Of a stretch of 56,323 nt of DNA, positions 13,936 through 23,796 are shown one piece after another. Made by a program: the position numbers and the translations under genes. The stretch comes from Candidatus Peregrinibacteria bacterium (GTDB taxonomy: Bacteria; Patescibacteriota; Gracilibacteria; UM-FILTER-43-11). The DNA lies in contig JAFGCT010000012.1 in assembly GCA_016932505.1 (NCBI GenBank), positions 1 to 56,323 on the forward strand, written 5' to 3'. Under the pieces are notes generated by a model that saw only the letters and a program-made list of their open reading frames with translations, was not told the origin of the DNA and ran no database searches. Within the stretch, counting starts at the first letter, position 1. Each line of letters starts with the position of its first letter.

Positions 13936-15356
13936 AATTAATTTTAAGATATTTAGGCTATTTACTGATTGTTTCAGCTTTATTCAGAATTGTACCTATT
14001 TTAACTGCACTTAATTACGGAGAATCAATTATTAGTTTTGTATTAACTACTTTGGTATCTCTTATATTAGGTGGAGTGTTTGTTTATATCGCTCGATTCA
14101 AACCTGATGACAAACAGCTGAGCCTTACACTTTCTAATGGTTTGATGTTGGTTGCTATTTCTTTTATTATTATTCCTCTGTTTGGTGCGGTCACCTTTCT
14201 GCCATCCCTTGAATACAACTTCTTAGACGCTTATTTTGAATCTATCTCCGGATTTACAACAACAGGTCTTACTATGTATCACAATCTTGATGCTCTGCCT
14301 AAAAGTCTTTTGATGTGGAGGGCTATGATACAGTGGATAGGAGGTATTGGTATTATTATGGTGTTTCTTTTTATTTTTAGTCGTTTGCATTCTCATGATT
14401 ATGTAAATGTTAAAGATGCTGAATCAAAAGCACAATCTACAATGGCCTTATATCAGTCGCAAGGCTTTACTCAGAAGTTGGAAGGAGGGCTTAAAAAAAC
14501 CGTAAGCAACGTACTTATTATTTATTTTGGTCTGACTCTTATAGGTTTAGTTTTACTGTTTATTGCAGGCATGCCTTTTTATGATTCTGTAGCAATGTCA
14601 TTTACTTCCCTTTCTACTGGTGGGTTCAGTGTACATGATACTTTTTATACAAATGGATTTCAGTTAATTGTACTATGTTTCCTTATGTTAGCTGGTTCTA
14701 TTTCATTTGTTACTCATAACAAGCTTTTGCAGAAAAAGTGGAAAGATTTTTTGTTTTCGTTTGAAAAAAATGTACTGTTTTTAATGATAATCGTGGCCTT
14801 TATAACAACTCTTTTGGTATCAACGGATGTTAAAAATATTGCTTTTGTTTTGATTTCCGCTTTTACAACAACAGGATATTCCACTACAGCTCTTGCATTA
14901 CTGCCACAGCTTTTTATTATGATGATAATGCTTGGAATGTTAATTGGAGGCGGTTTAGCAAGTACTTCCGGTGGTATAAAGGTATTTCGTGTGTACTATT
15001 TATTGCGTACGATCCCATGGTCTATTAAAAAACTAGCATCTCCATCCAAAGCTATTATTCCTTTAAGTATTCATGGTGAAAAAGTGGATGAAGCTAAAAT
15101 CGTGAATATAAGTATATTTGTTTATACATATTTTCTTATTCTACTTATAGGAATAGTCACGTTTATGGCCTTTGGTCATGATTTCTTTACGTCTTCCTTT
15201 CAAATGATATCGGCTTTGGGTACTGTTGGATTGCAAACGGCTGACCTTTCCATGTTTAATCCAATACTTAAAGTAATATTGATGATAGCAATGCTTTTCG
15301 GACGTCTTGAAATATTTCCTTTACTAATATTGTTCAAGAAGATGTTTTCAAGGTAA
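13932..15356 (+). CDS. trkH: Trk/Ktr potassium transporter membrane subunit TrkH
   Basis: A 474-aa membrane channel of the TrkH/KtrB superfamily made of four M1-P-M2 repeats. Visible P-loop segments include SISGFTTTGLT (about 102-112), SLSTGGFS, AFTTTGYST and SALGTVGLQT, each with the filter glycine. It conducts potassium into the cell under control of the TrkA ring. The start overlaps trkA by four bases, and an SLC12-like transporter starts 11 bp after its stop, so the three likely form one transcript. Confidence 0.95.
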   Translation: MKLILRYLGYLLIVSALFRIVPILTALNYGESIISFVLTTLVSLILGGVFVYIARFKPDDKQLSLTLSNGLMLVAISFIIIPLFGAVTFLPSLEYNFLDAYFESISGFTTTGLTMYHNLDALPKSLLMWRAMIQWIGGIGIIMVFLFIFSRLHSHDYVNVKDAESKAQSTMALYQSQGFTQKLEGGLKKTVSNVLIIYFGLTLIGLVLLFIAGMPFYDSVAMSFTSLSTGGFSVHDTFYTNGFQLIVLCFLMLAGSISFVTHNKLLQKKWKDFLFSFEKNVLFLMIIVAFITTLLVSTDVKNIAFVLISAFTTTGYSTTALALLPQLFIMMIMLGMLIGGGLASTSGGIKVFRVYYLLRTIPWSIKKLASPSKAIIPLSIHGEKVDEAKIVNISIFVYTYFLILLIGIVTFMAFGHDFFTSSFQMISALGTVGLQTADLSMFNPILKVILMIAMLFGRLEIFPLLILFKKMFSR

Positions 15357-15367
15357 AATCAAAACGA

Positions 15368-17566
15368 ATGAAAAAAGAAAAAGAAAAAAAACCAAAAAAA
15401 ATAGGAGCGTTTAAGGGTGTTTTTGTCCCGACTTTTTTAAGTATAATTGGTGTAATACTTTATTTAAGGCTTGGCTATATAGTAGGAACAGCAGGTTTGT
15501 TTTATACAATAGTGTTGATACTGCTTGCGTCTTCGGTTTCTTTTTCAACCGGACTTTCTTTAAGTTCTATTACATCTACTATTAAGCTTGGTGCAGGAGG
15601 TGCTTATTCATTGGTATCCAAAACTTTGGGTTTGGAAGTTGGTGGTAGTGTGGGTATTCCGCTTGCTTTGGCACAGATTTTTTCAGTTGTATTTTATATA
15701 TTTGGTTTTTCTGAAGGTTGGGCTTATATATTTCCGACTCATCCTCAAATCGCTGTTGTTTTCGCAGTAGCGGTACTATTGTTTCTTCTTTCGTTTTTTA
15801 GGATAACAGTTGCAATTATTGCTCAGGTGGTTGTTTTCGGAATAGTGGTATTATCACTTTTTTCTGTTTATGCTGGTGCCGGATGGATCCACCCAGAAAT
15901 TATTACAACAGCGTCATCTCATAGCGGTAGTATTCCTTTTTGGGCTTTGTTTGCATTGTTTTTCCCTGCTGTTACAGGTCTTATGTCTGGAGTAGGACTT
16001 TCTGGAGATTTAAGTGATCCAAAAAGGCAGATACCAAAAGGAGTCATTTGGGCAATTAGTGTTACAACGGTTATCTATATATTAACAGCCCTTTGGTTTA
16101 GTCGCACTGGTAGCGCTCAGGAGCTTGTAAGCAATAATCTTTTTATAGTTGAAAAATCCCTTTATGGTCCAATTGTACTACTTGGAATTCTTGCGGCGAC
16201 ATTTTCTAGTGCTCTTGCCACTTTTGTTGCGGCACCACGACTTATACAAGCTCTTGGTGAAACATCTATTGTTCCCTTTAGTTCATTCTTTGCAAAGAAA
16301 TCCGATAACGATGAGCCTCGAAGAGCAACAGTGTTTGTAATATTAATAATTATCACGTCACTTGCTTTGGGCAGTTTGGATTCCATCGCATCATTACTTA
16401 CAATGTTTTTCCTTATCACGTACGCGATAATAAACATTTCTGTATTTACCGAAATAGCGCTTGGGCTTGTAAGTTTCAGACCTACCTTCCGAATACCTAA
16501 AGTAATACCGTTGTACGGTTTTTTGGGTTCGGTAATATTTATGTTTCTTATAAATCCTATTTCGGGATTTGTTGCGTTGATATTTTTATTTACAGTATAT
16601 TTTTGGCTCTTAAAGCGCAAATTACCCCAAAAAGAAGGGGATGTAAGATCTGGATTTTTTATAAGTATCGCCGAATGGGCTGCTAAGAAGATAATTCAAC
16701 TGCCTGAGTCTGCTCAGCATATATGGAAGCCAAATATTCTTATTCCAGTTGTTATTACACGCACGTTACTTGGTAATTTTCCACTAATAAAGGCTTTGGC
16801 TTTTCCTAATGGAACAATGACTGTACTTGGTGTTAATATGCTTAAAAAAGAAGAAACAGCACCGGATTCACACGATTTAACAAAAGAGGAAATTGAAGAG
16901 GAGTTAAAAGAACTTCCTGATTTAGTGAATAAATTTGGCGATGAAGGGATATTTACCTCATCTTCCATCGTAGATGTTGATGATTATACGGATGGTATAT
17001 GTATATCTCTCGAAGCTATGGAAAGTCAGGTGTTTCATCCAAATATTTTATTCCTTCCCTTTAAAGCTGAAAGGCTTTCTCGTCCTGATTTAAGGAAGAT
17101 ATATCAAACTGCCAGAAAGCAAAATGTAGGTACTATTATTTTTGATAGAGATGAGGATATAGGCCTTGGTTCTGAAGAAGACATTCACGTTTGGCTTAAC
17201 GATAAAGTAATTGATGCCGAATTTTATGACGATCGTGATTTTGACTTGGCCATGCTTATTGCTTACAAGCTATATAGGAATTGGACTGGAAAAGTGACTT
17301 TATGGATGTGTACATCTGAAGAACGCAAGGAGTCCGCACACTACTACTTAAGAAAACTTGTTTACGAAAGCCGATTTCCATCCAACACAAAAATCAATGT
17401 TTCTACCGATAGCTTAAAAAAGACAATGTCAGATGCACCGCAAGGCGATATTCATATTATGCCTGCCTCTGAGGAACTGGTGGATTTAATGCTGGATATT
17501 GCAAAGGTACAAAATAAATCCTTTCTTTTTGTTTCTGACTCAACACAGGAGAGTGTTTTGGCTTAA
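15368..17566 (+). CDS. APC-superfamily transporter, SLC12 cation-chloride cotransporter-like
   Basis: A 732-aa protein. The Lys-rich N-terminus (KKEKEKKPKKIGAFKGVFVPTFLSIIG) and the first two helices (GVILYLRLGYIVGTAG; SSITSTIKLGAGGAYSLVS) match the SLC12-like branch of the amino acid-polyamine-cation superfamily. Helices occupy about residues 20-425. The C-terminal 300 residues form a soluble domain, as in cation-chloride cotransporters. Located 11 bp after trkH, it probably moves K+ or Na+ with chloride and balances Trk uptake. Substrate is inferred from family and context; an amino acid permease cannot be excluded. Confidence 0.82.
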   Translation: MKKEKEKKPKKIGAFKGVFVPTFLSIIGVILYLRLGYIVGTAGLFYTIVLILLASSVSFSTGLSLSSITSTIKLGAGGAYSLVSKTLGLEVGGSVGIPLALAQIFSVVFYIFGFSEGWAYIFPTHPQIAVVFAVAVLLFLLSFFRITVAIIAQVVVFGIVVLSLFSVYAGAGWIHPEIITTASSHSGSIPFWALFALFFPAVTGLMSGVGLSGDLSDPKRQIPKGVIWAISVTTVIYILTALWFSRTGSAQELVSNNLFIVEKSLYGPIVLLGILAATFSSALATFVAAPRLIQALGETSIVPFSSFFAKKSDNDEPRRATVFVILIIITSLALGSLDSIASLLTMFFLITYAIINISVFTEIALGLVSFRPTFRIPKVIPLYGFLGSVIFMFLINPISGFVALIFLFTVYFWLLKRKLPQKEGDVRSGFFISIAEWAAKKIIQLPESAQHIWKPNILIPVVITRTLLGNFPLIKALAFPNGTMTVLGVNMLKKEETAPDSHDLTKEEIEEELKELPDLVNKFGDEGIFTSSSIVDVDDYTDGICISLEAMESQVFHPNILFLPFKAERLSRPDLRKIYQTARKQNVGTIIFDRDEDIGLGSEEDIHVWLNDKVIDAEFYDDRDFDLAMLIAYKLYRNWTGKVTLWMCTSEERKESAHYYLRKLVYESRFPSNTKINVSTDSLKKTMSDAPQGDIHIMPASEELVDLMLDIAKVQNKSFLFVSDSTQESVLA

Positions 17567-17587
17567 GTCAATTTAACAGAAGATGGA

Positions 17588-17923
17588 CTAATTTGAATCT
17601 TCTGGTCCTTTATTTAATGCTGAATCAGTTTTGTAGAAACGAAATTTAAACTTATACTGAGCATTATCATATAATACATCCATTTTAAAATGGAGTATTG
17701 TTATAAAATCAGCTGTAATCCAGCCTTTTTCTATTAATTTATCAAGAATAATGTGATTTTGTGAATTTGGATCCCATAGTTCGGATAAATCTTCTATTCC
17801 TGCTTCATTATCTAATTTCAATTCAAAAGTAATACTATCGTTATCCTCTGTAATCTCTTCGTTTAAAATAACAATTCCATTATCAAGTGTTTTATATAAG
17901 TTGTAATCTGGTATTTCACCCAT
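17588..17923 (-). CDS. Hypothetical protein (111 aa)
   Basis: A small acidic soluble protein with no signal peptide or membrane helix and no family I recognise. It alternates beta-like and charged segments (ITFELKLDNEAG; ILHFKMDVLYDNAQYKFKFRF), so a small beta-rich fold is plausible. It faces the transporter gene tail to tail with a 21-bp gap and is divergent from ybeY. Codon usage looks like its neighbours. Confidence 0.6.
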   Translation of the reverse strand: MGEIPDYNLYKTLDNGIVILNEEITEDNDSITFELKLDNEAGIEDLSELWDPNSQNHIILDKLIEKGWITADFITILHFKMDVLYDNAQYKFKFRFYKTDSALNKGPEDSN

Positions 17924-18088
17924 AATATATATAATTATTTTGCCTTCTAACCAAAAATTTGTATCGTTAGGGTAAAGTTTTAATTATTAGTTTTGTATAA
18001 TACTAGATATTCCGGCTTACGTCAAGCATTTATCTATAAGTTGAAGTTTTAGTGTAAGTATAAGTATTAGTTTGTTTTATTCAATATA

Positions 18089-18097
18089 TGCTATAAT
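18089..18097 (+). promoter_or_regulatory. Extended -10 promoter for ybeY
   Basis: TGCTATAAT (18089-18097); the ybeY ATG is 26 bp further on. No strong -35. Confidence 0.55.
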
Positions 18098-18122
18098 AAT
18101 CCCGTCATAAGTTAATTTTGCT

Positions 18123-18539
18123 ATGACTACTACATTCATCAACGAAAAGGAGTGGGGGATTGATAAGAAAATATTCACCCCTGTAATAAATCGCTTACAA
18201 GAGGCGATTGAAGTTCTTGATGGTATAATTAACGTAATTTTCGTTACAGACGTTTATATCAAGTCTTTGAATAAGTCTTATAGGGATAAAGACGAGGCGA
18301 CTGACGTTCTTTCTTTTAATTATCAAAAAGAAATGCCTGGGGATGATAGTAATCTTGTAGGGGAAATATATATAAGTATGGATACGGCTAAGAGGCAAGC
18401 AGAGGAATATGAAGTTCCGTTAATCGATGAACTTAAAAAATTATTTGTTCATGGGTTTTTACATATACATGGATATGATCATGAGTCAGACGAGGATTAT
18501 GAGATTATGTCAAAAATTGAAGAAAAAATCTTAGCGTAA
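18123..18539 (+). CDS. ybeY: Endoribonuclease YbeY
   Basis: A single-strand-specific metal-dependent RNase for 16S rRNA 3' maturation and ribosome quality control. The zinc motif HGxLHxxGYDH is present as HGFLHIHGYDH (His110, His114, His120) and the family pair YRDKDEATDVLSF is at about residues 53-65. At 138 aa it is of usual length. It stands alone between a divergent hypothetical gene and the long gene-poor stretch before ftsA. Confidence 0.95.
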   Translation: MTTTFINEKEWGIDKKIFTPVINRLQEAIEVLDGIINVIFVTDVYIKSLNKSYRDKDEATDVLSFNYQKEMPGDDSNLVGEIYISMDTAKRQAEEYEVPLIDELKKLFVHGFLHIHGYDHESDEDYEIMSKIEEKILA

Positions 18540-19247
18540 TTTTTGGTCATAGAAATTTTTTTTTAGCTTAAATCGAATGAACAAATAATGTGTTCAATTA
18601 TTTGGCATATATAAGCGCAAAAGAAAGTTGTGTGTTTTTTGAAAACATAGCTTTTTAGTCTCTTTGGGGGTGTTTTTCTGAGATATTGCCATAATATCGT
18701 AATATATTGAATACTTATGTTTTTAGGCATATTTGTCTATTTTTACTGTATACTTAATTAGTTCATTTATTATGGCTTTGGTAAGCTTTTTTTATTACTA
18801 TTATGGTCAAAGTAAATTCAATAGAACAAATGTTCTAATTTTTAAATTCCGCATAAGTAAGCCATTTAAAAACCAGTGTATAAAATTTTGTTTCACAGAT
18901 GATTTGCTGTTCAACTTTTGTAGACAGCTTTTTGTCTACGGTGTCTACTGGATAAGGGCGTTTTGTCCAAGATTACGATATAAAAATTTGTTCAACTCAT
19001 TTTAGCTAAAAAAAGCCATGCAATTTGTACTAATTATTTGTTCATGTCAACAAAATATTAACAATTTCATAAAAACCATTTGTCAAAGAAAAGCCTTTGC
19101 GGTAGACTACGTTCTGACCTTGGATGTAAATCGACATGTTGGTTTTGTATTGAAGTGAGTGACCCAGTTTTTATCTTTGTACAGCGGTATTGTGATGATC
19201 ACAAAAAATATACATCCTAATTTTAAATTCTAAATCAACAATTTTTC
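18540..19247. other. Gene-poor 700-bp stretch before ftsA
   Basis: No convincing gene was found here. A 90-codon TTG-started frame at 18733-19005 has a plausible hydrophobic N-terminus but no support otherwise. The stretch contains a GTAGACA/TGTCTAC hairpin (18920-18939), a GAAC-N4-GTTC dyad within 18822-18837, several TTTGTTCA words (18979-18995 matches the 741-760 repeat arm) and a possible ftsA promoter at 19080-19108. I see no tmRNA, RNase P RNA or SRP RNA signature. Confidence 0.5.
19080..19108 (+). promoter_or_regulatory. Possible ftsA promoter
   Basis: TTGTCA (19080-19085), 17 bp, TAGACT (19103-19108). It lies 140 bp before ftsA, so the leader would be unusually long for this genome. 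Confidence 0.35.
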
Positions 19248-20480
19248 ATGCCGAAAGAACAAATTATTGCCAGCTTGGATGTCGGAAGTTCAAAAATCCG
19301 AACAGTTATTGCACTTCTTGAAGAGGATAAGAAGATGCCTAATATAATAGGCGTTGGCGTTGCTCCTTCTACGGGTATGAGAAAAGGTAATATTATAGAT
19401 GTTGATGAAGCGATAAGTAATATATCGGCGGCTCTTGAGGATGCAGAAAGAATGTCCGGAGCTCCGATTCATCATGTATTTGTTGGCGTGAGTGGTAATC
19501 ATGTTGAATCTTTTGACAGCAAGGGTGTTATTGCTATCAGTCATGCAGGAAGTGAAATAATTGAAGATGATATCAATAGGGTACTTGAGGCAGCTCAGGC
19601 TGTTAATATGCCGTCTAATCGCAGAATTTTACGTATTATTCCTAAGTCCTTTTCAGTTGATGACCAAAAAGGTATTAAAAACCCGATTGGAATGATTGGA
19701 GTACGTCTTGAGGTTGATGCTCATATTATTACCGGTCAATCTACAATTATTAAGAATGTAGAAAAGGCAGTACATCAGGCGGGAGTAGATATTGATGATA
19801 TTGTTCCGTCTTCTCTTGCATCTGCTGAGGCTGTTCTTTCACGAAGACAAAAAGAACTTGGAGTTGTTGTAATTGATGTAGGGTGCGGAAGTACTTCTCT
19901 TTCTGTATTTGAAGAAGGTGCAACATTGCATACTGCCTCTCTTCCTGTTGGTGCGGAAAGTGTAACTAACGATGTTGCTATAGGTTTACGAACTTCTATC
20001 GATACTGCAGAAAAGATTAAGATTGAATATGGTACTGTGACTCCAGATGAAGTTAATGACCGTGAGACAATTGATTTAGCACTTATTAGTAAAATTGATA
20101 ATCAGAAAGTTTCTAAAAAACATTTGGCTGAAATTATTCAGGCTCGTTATCACGAAATATTTGTAATGATAAAAGATGAGCTTCGCTCTATCGGTCGTGA
20201 TGGCATGCTTCCTGCGGGTGCAATTCTTACAGGTGCCGGTGTTAAGATGCCTGGATGTCTTGATTTAGCGCGTGAGGTTCTTGGTCTTCCTGTGCAAATC
20301 GGATTCCCTACAGAGGTGGAAGGTGTGGTTGATAAAATTGATGATCCCGCTTATGCAACTGCAATCGGTTTGGTTGTATGGGGTAGTAAGTATGAAGGGC
20401 GTTCTTATAGAATGAGTTCCGTAGATTTTGGAAAAGTATTTAGTGGCGCAAAGAAATGGCTTAAAAATCTTCTTCCGTAA
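19248..20480 (+). CDS. ftsA: Cell division protein FtsA
   Basis: An actin-like ATPase that tethers FtsZ filaments to the membrane. The phosphate-1 loop is ASLDVGSSKIRTVIA (residues 8-22), the SHS2/1C region with IIPKSFSVDDQKGIKNPIGM is at about 128-147, and the phosphate-2 loop is VVVIDVGCGSTSLSVFEEG (about 205-223). The last residues, GAKKWLKNLL, form the amphipathic membrane-targeting helix. The 410-aa length is typical. ftsZ follows after 228 bp; no ftsQ or mur genes are upstream, so the division cluster is reduced. Confidence 0.95.
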   Translation: MPKEQIIASLDVGSSKIRTVIALLEEDKKMPNIIGVGVAPSTGMRKGNIIDVDEAISNISAALEDAERMSGAPIHHVFVGVSGNHVESFDSKGVIAISHAGSEIIEDDINRVLEAAQAVNMPSNRRILRIIPKSFSVDDQKGIKNPIGMIGVRLEVDAHIITGQSTIIKNVEKAVHQAGVDIDDIVPSSLASAEAVLSRRQKELGVVVIDVGCGSTSLSVFEEGATLHTASLPVGAESVTNDVAIGLRTSIDTAEKIKIEYGTVTPDEVNDRETIDLALISKIDNQKVSKKHLAEIIQARYHEIFVMIKDELRSIGRDGMLPAGAILTGAGVKMPGCLDLAREVLGLPVQIGFPTEVEGVVDKIDDPAYATAIGLVVWGSKYEGRSYRMSSVDFGKVFSGAKKWLKNLLP

Positions 20481-20482
20481 TC

Positions 20483-20515
20483 TGGAAACTTGGAAAGTGT
20501 GGAAAATTGGAAAGT
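20483..20515. repeat. GGAAA-type short repeats after ftsA
   Basis: Repeated GGAAACTT/GGAAAGTG/GGAAAATT/GGAAAGTA words, similar to those at 4949-5020. Confidence 0.5.
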
Positions 20516-20573
20516 AAAAAACAAAAATAAAATTTATTCGTCTTTCGTTCTTCATTTTTAGTTATTTGAATAA

Positions 20574-20606
20574 CAATCAACAAGCAACGAACAACGAGCA
20601 ACAACA
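20574..20606. repeat. CAACAAG heptamer array
   Basis: CAATCAA, CAAGCAA, CGAACAA, CGAGCAA step at 7 bp in the ftsA-ftsZ spacer. Confidence 0.6.
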
Positions 20607-20708
20607 TTTTATTTTTGACTTTTGGTTTCTGGCTTTAAGCTTCTGGCTCGGTGTCAGACATTACATGTCAAATGTAACTAGTCCTAAAATATTACTAATT
20701 TAAGTATT

Positions 20709-21905
20709 ATGTCCCAATCACTAAAGAATTTATTTCATGGTAGTACAGGTAATGGCAGTCGTCATTATTCATCTGACCGTTCTATGGAAGTAACTCCGGA
20801 TATCACTCCGCTTGCTTCTATAAAAGTAATCGGAATAGGTGGAGGTGGAGGAAATGCCGTCAATCGCATGATAAGTGCGAAAGTAGAAGGCGTGGATTTT
20901 ATTTCTGTTAATACTGATGCTCAGGCTTTGTATCATTCACAAGCTTCTCATCGTATCAATGTAGGTAAGGCTATTACAAGAGGTCTTGGTGCAGGTAGCG
21001 ATCCTAATATTGGTAAAAAGGCTGCTGAAGAAAGTAGTGAGGAATTGAAGAATGCTATTGATGGTTCTGATATGGTTTTCATCACTTGCGGTCTTGGAGG
21101 TGGTACTGGTACTGGTGCTGGTCCTATTGTTGCTGATATTGCAAGAGAACTTGGAATCCTTACAGTTGGTGTTGTTACACGTCCTTTCTCTTTCGAAGGT
21201 GCACACAGAACCGAAGTTGCCATGGAAGGTCTTGAAGAGCTTAAGTCTAAAGTCGATACACTTATTACAATTCCTAATGATAGAATTCTTTCTATTATTG
21301 ATAAAAAAACTCCTTTAACAGATGCTTTCGTTGTTGTGGATGATGTATTAAGACAGGCTATACAAGGTATTGCAGATCTTATTACTACTCATGGAATGAT
21401 TAACGTGGATTTCGCTGATGTACGTACAATTATGCAAGATGCTGGTTCTGCTCTTATGGGTATTGGTTACGGTAGCGGTGAAAATAGAGCAGTTGATTCA
21501 GCTCGTGCAGCTATTGAAAGTCCATTGCTTGAAATGTCTATTGCTGGAGCTAAAGGAATTCTATTCAATATTACTGGTGGTAATGACCTTTCTATGTTTG
21601 AAGTTGATGAAGCTGCTAAGATTATTACTGAAGCTGCTGATAGTGATGCCAATATTATCTTCGGTACAGTTATTAACGAAAACTACACAGGTGAAATTAA
21701 ATGTACTGTTATCGCAACTGGATTCAGTGAAGAGGAGCAGAAGAGACATCTTAATATGTCAGCTTCTGGTACCATCCAGAGACTTGGAAATGCTCCTACA
21801 TCATCTATGAAAATGGGTGATATGCAAAAGCCTATGGCTGCACCAAAGAAAGCGGAAGAGGATCTTGAAGTACCAGCATTTATGAGAAAGAGTCTTAAGA
21901 AATAG
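20709..21905 (+). CDS. ftsZ: Cell division protein FtsZ
   Basis: The tubulin-like GTPase that forms the division ring. The G-box [10 protein letters not shown] is at about residues 129-138, the N-terminal [13 protein letters not shown] near 42-54 and the T7 catalytic loop NVDFADVRT near 231-239. The C-terminal conserved peptide is present as VPAFMRKS close to the end, the site that binds FtsA. The length is 398 aa with a short linker. No Shine-Dalgarno. A strong terminator follows. Confidence 0.98.
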   Translation: MSQSLKNLFHGSTGNGSRHYSSDRSMEVTPDITPLASIKVIGIGGGGGNAVNRMISAKVEGVDFISVNTDAQALYHSQASHRINVGKAITRGLGAGSDPNIGKKAAEESSEELKNAIDGSDMVFITCGLGGGTGTGAGPIVADIARELGILTVGVVTRPFSFEGAHRTEVAMEGLEELKSKVDTLITIPNDRILSIIDKKTPLTDAFVVVDDVLRQAIQGIADLITTHGMINVDFADVRTIMQDAGSALMGIGYGSGENRAVDSARAAIESPLLEMSIAGAKGILFNITGGNDLSMFEVDEAAKIITEAADSDANIIFGTVINENYTGEIKCTVIATGFSEEEQKRHLNMSASGTIQRLGNAPTSSMKMGDMQKPMAAPKKAEEDLEVPAFMRKSLKK

Positions 21906-21926
21906 TATTTGATTTATTTTCAAAAT

Positions 21927-21965
21927 AAGCCGATTTCCCGCCTAAAGCAGGGGTCGGCTTTTTTG
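21927..21965 (+). terminator. Rho-independent terminator after ftsZ
   Basis: AAGCCGA pairs with TCGGCTT around an inner CCCGCC...GCAGGGG segment, followed by a T-run. Confidence 0.85.
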
Positions 21966-21970
21966 TAACT

Positions 21971-22020
21971 ACGATTAACGATTAACGATTAACGTTGTAC
22001 GTTGTACGATTAACGATTAA
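21971..22020. repeat. ACGATTA/ACGTTGT heptamer array
   Basis: ACGATTA x3, ACGTTGT x2, ACGATTA x2 in exact 7-bp register. The opposite sense, CGTTAATCGTTAATC, appears at 22121-22138, so the pilB promoter is enclosed by an inverted pair. Confidence 0.85.
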
Positions 22021-22063
22021 TGGAGAATGTTGACTCGTTATTTCGTTACCTCTGCCAAAAGAC

Positions 22064-22092
22064 TTGTAATTTATCGTAATTTTTGGTATAAT
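22064..22092 (+). promoter_or_regulatory. pilB promoter
   Basis: TTGTAA (22064-22069), 17 bp, TATAAT (22087-22092), with TGG as extended -10. The transcription start near 22099 precedes the inverted heptamers in the leader. Confidence 0.7.
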
Positions 22093-22146
22093 ATATAGAT
22101 ATAATTAACGTAAATCATATAACGTTAATCGTTAATCAATTAAGAT

Positions 22147-23796
22147 ATGCCTCAAGCAATAACAGACTTCAAATCTCAGACTCAGGTGCAAGATATTAAT
22201 CAGCAATTTAAGGAACGCGCTTTGCAGAATAAGGCTTCTGAAATGAACATGCCATACGTGAACTTGCTTACTGCTCCAATCAATTCCGATTTTGCAAGTT
22301 TTCTTTCACAAAAAGATTCGGAGAGGGCTAATGCAGCAATTTTTTCTAAAACTGGTAAGAAAATAAGATTAGCTGTTATTGACCCTGAAAATGAAGATAC
22401 AAAAGCAATAGTTGATCAGCTCAAGGTTGCTGGGTATCAGGTTAATGTTAGTCTTTGCTCAGAGGAGTCATTAAAAGTCGCACAGAAAATTTATTTTACA
22501 GAAAAATATGCAAAAAAAGAAAAAGCGGATTCAGAAGTAATAGAAGAGGATCTTGGAAGTTTTTTGCAGGAAATAGAAAATCTAGAGCAACTTCGCGATA
22601 AAATTGAAAATTCGACATTTGATGTAGCGTTGAATCTTATACAAGTTGGTGCATATAAAACTAATGCATCAGATATACATTTTCAGCCAGAAGAGAATGA
22701 TGTGCTAATACGTTTTAGAATTGACGGTGTTTTAAAGTCGATTTTTAAAATTACCCGTCATGCTTATGACGGAATTATGAAGGAAATAAAATATTTGTCA
22801 GATTTAAAGATGAATATTACGAATATTCCTCAAGATGGTCAGCATTCATTTATTATTAATAAGAGAAAAATCAATGTTCGTGTTTCTTTAATGCCAAGTC
22901 ATTATGGAGAAACTTGTGTAATGAGACTTCTTGATTCCAAAAAATCTTTTATTACTATTGATAAAATGGGGTTTGCCGGTGAGGCGCTAAAAAATATACT
23001 TGAGGCAGTTCACCTTCCTCATGGAATGATATTGGTTACGGGGCCTACCGGTAGTGGTAAAACTACTACATTGTATTCAATGCTTCAGTCTATTGATACT
23101 AATGAAAAAAAGGTAATTACCCTTGAAGACCCGATTGAATATAATCTTGAAGGAATAACCCAGAGTCAGGTTGACCCTGAAGCTGATTATCATTTTGCAT
23201 CTGGTCTTAGGGCTATTTTACGTCAGGATCCTGATGTGATTATGGTAGGTGAAATACGTGATCTTGAAACTGCGGAAACTGCGGCTCAGGCATCACTTAC
23301 TGGTCATTTGGTTCTAACAACACTTCATACTAACTCTGCTGTGGAATCTATTGCACGTCTTGCAAATATGGGGGTAAAAAGCTTTATACTTGCTCCTGCT
23401 ATGGATCTGATTATCGCTCAGCGATTAGTTAGAACTTTATGCCCACATTGCGCTGAATTAAAGCCTATAACTGAAACTGAAAAAGAGCATATACAATTTT
23501 CACTTCAATCGATTGCAGAAAAGGGGCTAGAAGCTCCTGAATTACCTACAGAGTTAAAACATCCGGTGGGCTGTGAAAAATGCGCGAAAACAGGCTTTCT
23601 GGGGCAAATACCAGTTACTGAGGTTCTAAGGTTCAATCAGGAATTACGTGATTTGATTTTAGAAAATACTCCAATGCCGGAAATTTATAGTTACATAACT
23701 AAGAACCTTAAAATGGTATCCATGCATGAAGATGGAATCCTAAAAGTAATTCAAGGTATTACTACGCTTGATGAAGTTTATAGAGTGGCTTCATAA
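22147..23796 (+). CDS. pilB: Type IV pilus assembly ATPase PilB
   Basis: The hexameric motor that drives pilus extension. The 549-aa protein has an N-terminal MshEN-like region (to about 130), then the GspE/PilB core: Walker A GPTGSGKTTT (about 299-308), ITLEDPIEY, Walker B with GEIRDLETAETA, and the His box TGHLVLTTLHTN. The Zn tetracysteine is LCPHC (about 430) and CEKC (about 477), which marks PilB/GspE rather than PilT. No other pilus gene is adjacent; a PilT-like gene is at 28970. The start fits the promoter at 22064-22092. Confidence 0.95.
   Translation: MPQAITDFKSQTQVQDINQQFKERALQNKASEMNMPYVNLLTAPINSDFASFLSQKDSERANAAIFSKTGKKIRLAVIDPENEDTKAIVDQLKVAGYQVNVSLCSEESLKVAQKIYFTEKYAKKEKADSEVIEEDLGSFLQEIENLEQLRDKIENSTFDVALNLIQVGAYKTNASDIHFQPEENDVLIRFRIDGVLKSIFKITRHAYDGIMKEIKYLSDLKMNITNIPQDGQHSFIINKRKINVRVSLMPSHYGETCVMRLLDSKKSFITIDKMGFAGEALKNILEAVHLPHGMILVTGPTGSGKTTTLYSMLQSIDTNEKKVITLEDPIEYNLEGITQSQVDPEADYHFASGLRAILRQDPDVIMVGEIRDLETAETAAQASLTGHLVLTTLHTNSAVESIARLANMGVKSFILAPAMDLIIAQRLVRTLCPHCAELKPITETEKEHIQFSLQSIAEKGLEAPELPTELKHPVGCEKCAKTGFLGQIPVTEVLRFNQELRDLILENTPMPEIYSYITKNLKMVSMHEDGILKVIQGITTLDEVYRVAS

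Noticed and set aside
18822-18837. GAAC-N4-GTTC dyad as a LexA/SOS box
   Set aside because: It is not placed over a promoter of an SOS-type gene, and similar words are frequent in this AT-rich stretch.
18733-19005. 90-codon TTG-started frame in the gap before ftsA
   Set aside because: No promoter at a fitting distance, unusual start codon and Cys/Phe-rich composition typical of AT-rich non-coding DNA; kept only as a remark.
20937-21223. Antisense frames inside ftsZ
   Set aside because: They overlap highly conserved ftsZ coding sequence and show no independent motif.
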